From an uncultured Clostridia bacterium (GTDB taxonomy: Bacteria; Bacillota; Clostridia; Christensenellales; CAG-314), in the NCBI GenBank assembly GCA_947053925.1, contig CAMRUG010000008.1, positions 1 to 63,350 of the forward strand: DNA of 63,350 nucleotides. Direction: 5' to 3'. The notes beneath the pieces are model-generated. The model was not told the origin of the DNA. It did not search any database and saw only the letters and a list, made by a program, of their open reading frames with translations. Both the position numbers and the translations under genes were made by a program. Of this stretch, positions 61,583-63,350 are shown piece by piece; the first letter of the stretch is position 1, and the number at the start of each line of letters is the position of its first letter.

Positions 61583-62122
61583 TCAAATAGGATCTTGTAA
61601 ATTGTTTAAATGCAGAATATACGTCAACTCTTTTGCGGTTTCTTTCCGCTTGACATAAATGCGAATGCCGTTATTGTCATATAATGTCATTCCTAGTTTC
61701 TTCATAATGTTTTCCGACGCGTTATTGCGGTAATCGCATTGAGCAGTTATTGTATGTAAACGTAATTGATTTTTTGCAAACTTTATTATTGCTCGAGCCG
61801 CTTCCGTTGCATAGCCGTTATTCCAGTATTGCTTATCCAGTATCCAACCGATTTCTCCGTGTGTTTTTGATTCGTTAAGATATAGGGAAACTCCGCCTAT
61901 GTGTATGTTGTTTAAAGTAATTGCAAATTCGTAAAAATTCGGCGAATTGCTTTGCCATTCTTTTTCTGCATTACGCAAAAAACTTTCCGTTTCGTATTCC
62001 GTCAAGTTCGGTAACCGAATCATATACTGTGTGTTTTCGATATCGCTCGTATATTTGTGAGTTGTTTTTAAATCAGACAAATACAAAGGTCTCAGTACAA
62101 GCCTTTCCGTTTTCAAAATCAT
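61583..62122 (-). CDS. GNAT-family N-acetyltransferase (RimJ/RimL type)
   Basis: 179 residues. Starts ILKTERLVLRPLYLSDL, the standard opening of this subfamily. Core strands GGVSLYLNESKTHGEIGWIL and the helix ATEAARAIIKFAKNQLRLHT follow, then DYRNNASENIMKKLGMTLYD, the typical 'N.aS.r.leKlGF' acetyl-CoA region. Acetylates a protein N-terminus or a small amine; substrate not readable. Stand-alone gene, with ATGGAGATAAA around the start. Confidence 0.88.
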   Translation of the reverse strand: MILKTERLVLRPLYLSDLKTTHKYTSDIENTQYMIRLPNLTEYETESFLRNAEKEWQSNSPNFYEFAITLNNIHIGGVSLYLNESKTHGEIGWILDKQYWNNGYATEAARAIIKFAKNQLRLHTITAQCDYRNNASENIMKKLGMTLYDNNGIRIYVKRKETAKELTYILHLNNLQDPI

Positions 62123-62312
62123 TTTATCTCCATATATTGTTTAAAACCGCGCAACGGATTACGGGCATTACATTTTTAGGCACAATTAAATTATAGCATA
62201 AGTAAAACAAAAATTCAATTATAGAATTTGACAAGAATAATCTTTTGTAATATCTTGAACGCTTGCTAAAAAAATAATATAGCCGTGCAGAAAGTAACGC
62301 AACAATAAAAAT

Positions 62313-62344
62313 ACCCACTCAAACCTTTGTATGTTTGAGTGGGT
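62313..62344 (-). terminator. Terminator downstream of the GNAT/Nudix-fragment pair
   Basis: ACCCACTCAAAC pairs with GTTTGAGTGGGT around CTTTGTAT. On the minus strand the stem is followed by ATTTTTATTG. Confidence 0.75.
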
Positions 62345-62382
62345 GCTGTATGGTGGAGAAGTAGTAACCTAAAACGAATAAT

Positions 62383-62538
62383 TTATAGAATTAGTTGATT
62401 GGAAATAAAATGCTGCGTTTTATCACTGTTTTTCAGAATTATGTTTGCAAGTTCTTTCGGATATAGAGTGATGCTTTTCAGCTTGTTTAATGGAACCCAA
62501 CAAAAATCCAAATTTACCATTTTATTATCAAACTCCAT
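62383..62538 (-). pseudogene. C-terminal fragment of a Nudix hydrolase
   Basis: Minus-strand frame of 51 codons reading MEFDNKMVNLDFCWVPLNKL, then KSITLYPKELANIILKN and QHFISNQLIL. 'F.WVpL.eLk.i.LyP..l...l' is the usual C-terminal end of Nudix hydrolases. The Nudix box itself is absent and a stop lies just upstream in frame. It starts four bases after the stop of the second GNAT gene. A 5'-truncated relic is the simplest reading; a short expressed peptide cannot be excluded. Confidence 0.55.
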
Positions 62539-62541
62539 ATT

Positions 62542-63093
62542 TTACCTATACAAAATGTATTTGTTTTCCACAAAGGTTTTATTTAATCTTTTTGCAAAGT
62601 ATTCTCCTTGCGAAAAATATGTAAAACCGTTTTTTTCTATGACGCGTTTTGATTGATTGTTTTCTATAAAATGTCCTGCGGTTACGGCATCCAAATCAAG
62701 CGCCGTAAAGCAATATTTTATTACGGCATTAACCGCTTCGGGCATAAGTCCTTGTCCCCAATATGCTTTTGACAATACATAGCCGATTTCTTTTGTTTTA
62801 AGATTACGTAATTTTTGTTCGTTATTTGCCCAAGAATAATGTAACCCCTGCGAACCAATTACTTTTCTATTATTTTTCAATTCTAACGCAAATATATTTT
62901 TATCAGATATAAAAGTTTGCAAAATATTTTTCGATTCTTCTATCGACTCGTGATGTTTCCACCCTGCCATTTCACCAACGCCGTCAATCGACGCATATTC
63001 ATAAAAATCATTTAGGTCGGTTTCTCTCCACGAACGAAGTAATAGGCGCGGAGTGTCTATTATTACATTTGAAATGTCAATTTGAATATCCAT
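62542..63093 (-). CDS. GNAT-family N-acetyltransferase (RimJ/RimL type), second copy
   Basis: 183 residues from the ATG preceded by GGAG at seven bases; the frame remains open 54 bases upstream but lacks a ribosome binding site. Motifs: VIIDTPRLLLRSWRETDLND, KEIGYVLSKAYWGQGLMPEA, VNAVIKYCFTALDLDAVTAG, and ENNQSKRVIEKNGFTYFSQG. Close relative in layout to the preceding GNAT but not a recent duplicate. Substrate unknown. Confidence 0.88.
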   Translation of the reverse strand: MDIQIDISNVIIDTPRLLLRSWRETDLNDFYEYASIDGVGEMAGWKHHESIEESKNILQTFISDKNIFALELKNNRKVIGSQGLHYSWANNEQKLRNLKTKEIGYVLSKAYWGQGLMPEAVNAVIKYCFTALDLDAVTAGHFIENNQSKRVIEKNGFTYFSQGEYFAKRLNKTFVENKYILYR

Positions 63094-63178
63094 AACTTTT
63101 CTCCATTCAATTTCAATAATTATAACATATAGCAAAAAGCTTTTCAAGCATATGGCATAAGAAAAACATAAAAGGCAC

Positions 63179-63238
63179 TGTGGCGGGTGCTTGATAAAAC
63201 GAGCGCGCCGCTTCGCGTCGCGTCAAGCACCCGCCACA
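63179..63238. repeat. GC-rich palindrome with 16-base perfect arms
   Basis: TGTGGCGGGTGCTTGA and TCAAGCACCCGCCACA are exact reverse complements around a 28-base loop that itself is almost all G and C and partly self-complementary (GCGCG..CGCGTCGCG). No T run follows. The base composition differs sharply from the AT-rich surroundings. Confidence 0.8.
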
Positions 63239-63269
63239 CAACCAAACACAACAACCGAATACGCCCGAC

Positions 63270-63349
63270 AAAAGGGGCGGCAACTAAAATACGGCGGCAC
63301 GCGCAGGCTTATCGTGTCCGCCGTATTTTTTTACGTTGCCGCCCCTTTT
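63270..63349. repeat. Nested GC-rich double hairpin with T runs
   Basis: Outer arms AAAAGGGGCGGCAAC / GTTGCCGCCCCTTTT enclose inner arms AAAATACGGCGGCAC / GTGTCCGCCGTATTTT (one bulged T). The inner stem is followed by seven T and the outer stem runs into T at the window edge. It looks like two stacked terminators or a compact structured RNA. Cut by the window end, so its context is unknown. Confidence 0.75.
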
Positions 63350-63350
63350 T

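Noticed and set aside
63179..63349. Palindromes considered as integron attC sites or a retron RNA
   Set aside because: No attC core sites (RYYYAAC/GTTRRRY) arranged as required and no reverse transcriptase visible in the window; kept only as unexplained structure.

Overview
The window looks like the chromosome of a low-GC, Gram-positive, anaerobic bacterium, probably an uncultured gut-type clostridium. Evidence: a SpoIIE-type phosphatase, a short single-cluster [4Fe-4S] ferredoxin, an AmaP-like protein, many lipoproteins with lipoboxes ending AAC or CAC, AGGAGG-type ribosome binding sites, sigma-A-like promoters and TGA used as stop. I cannot name a genus.

Layout. (1) 1-3600: accessory, prophage-flavoured start, with the C-terminal tail of a probable polymorphic toxin plus a probable immunity gene, a phage tail-fibre-like small protein, and a GAPDH homologue whose catalytic Cys and His are both replaced. 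(2) 4026-6362: housekeeping uvrC and dut. (3) 6700-14761: a sugar-type operon (TIM-barrel epimerase, lipoprotein, fused two-domain permease, odd ABC ATPase) and a GH2 glycosidase. Its promoter carries a run of nine G in the spacer. (4) 14872-19186: tadA, AmaP-like gene, orphan hybrid histidine kinase, small membrane protein. (5) 19486-37121: a fructan-type locus with two LacI/CcpA-like operators, three GH32-like proteins, a complete Opp-type ABC importer, a large wall-spanning adhesin-like protein, then a LacI regulator and an FGGY kinase. (6) 37308-39507: small membrane protein, tRNA-Pro(GGG), IS3-family remnant and much non-coding DNA.

(7) 39508-54484: the most interesting part. A lipoprotein 5'-nucleotidase with Cys/His-rich HWKEC repeats is followed by an eight-gene operon with a CUT1-type ABC importer, a staphylococcal-nuclease-like lipoprotein and a large lipoprotein that may contain OB-folds; another repeat-linker lipoprotein follows. 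Together they suggest a cell-surface system that captures extracellular nucleic acid, degrades and dephosphorylates it, and imports the product. This is inference from domain content and synteny. (8) 54578-57790: a 45-codon gene behind a hairpin, spoIIE and a stand-alone GlmU-type acetyltransferase. (9) 58047-63093, all on the minus strand: ferredoxin, ECF sigma factor with a membrane partner, a divergent cis-prenyltransferase, two GNAT acetyltransferases and a Nudix fragment. (10) The last 170 bases form two very GC-rich palindromic structures.

Two apparently leaderless genes (uvrC and the 37308 gene) and two nine-G tracts, both next to sugar genes, are the main regulatory oddities. All family calls were made by reading motifs; no database search was run.
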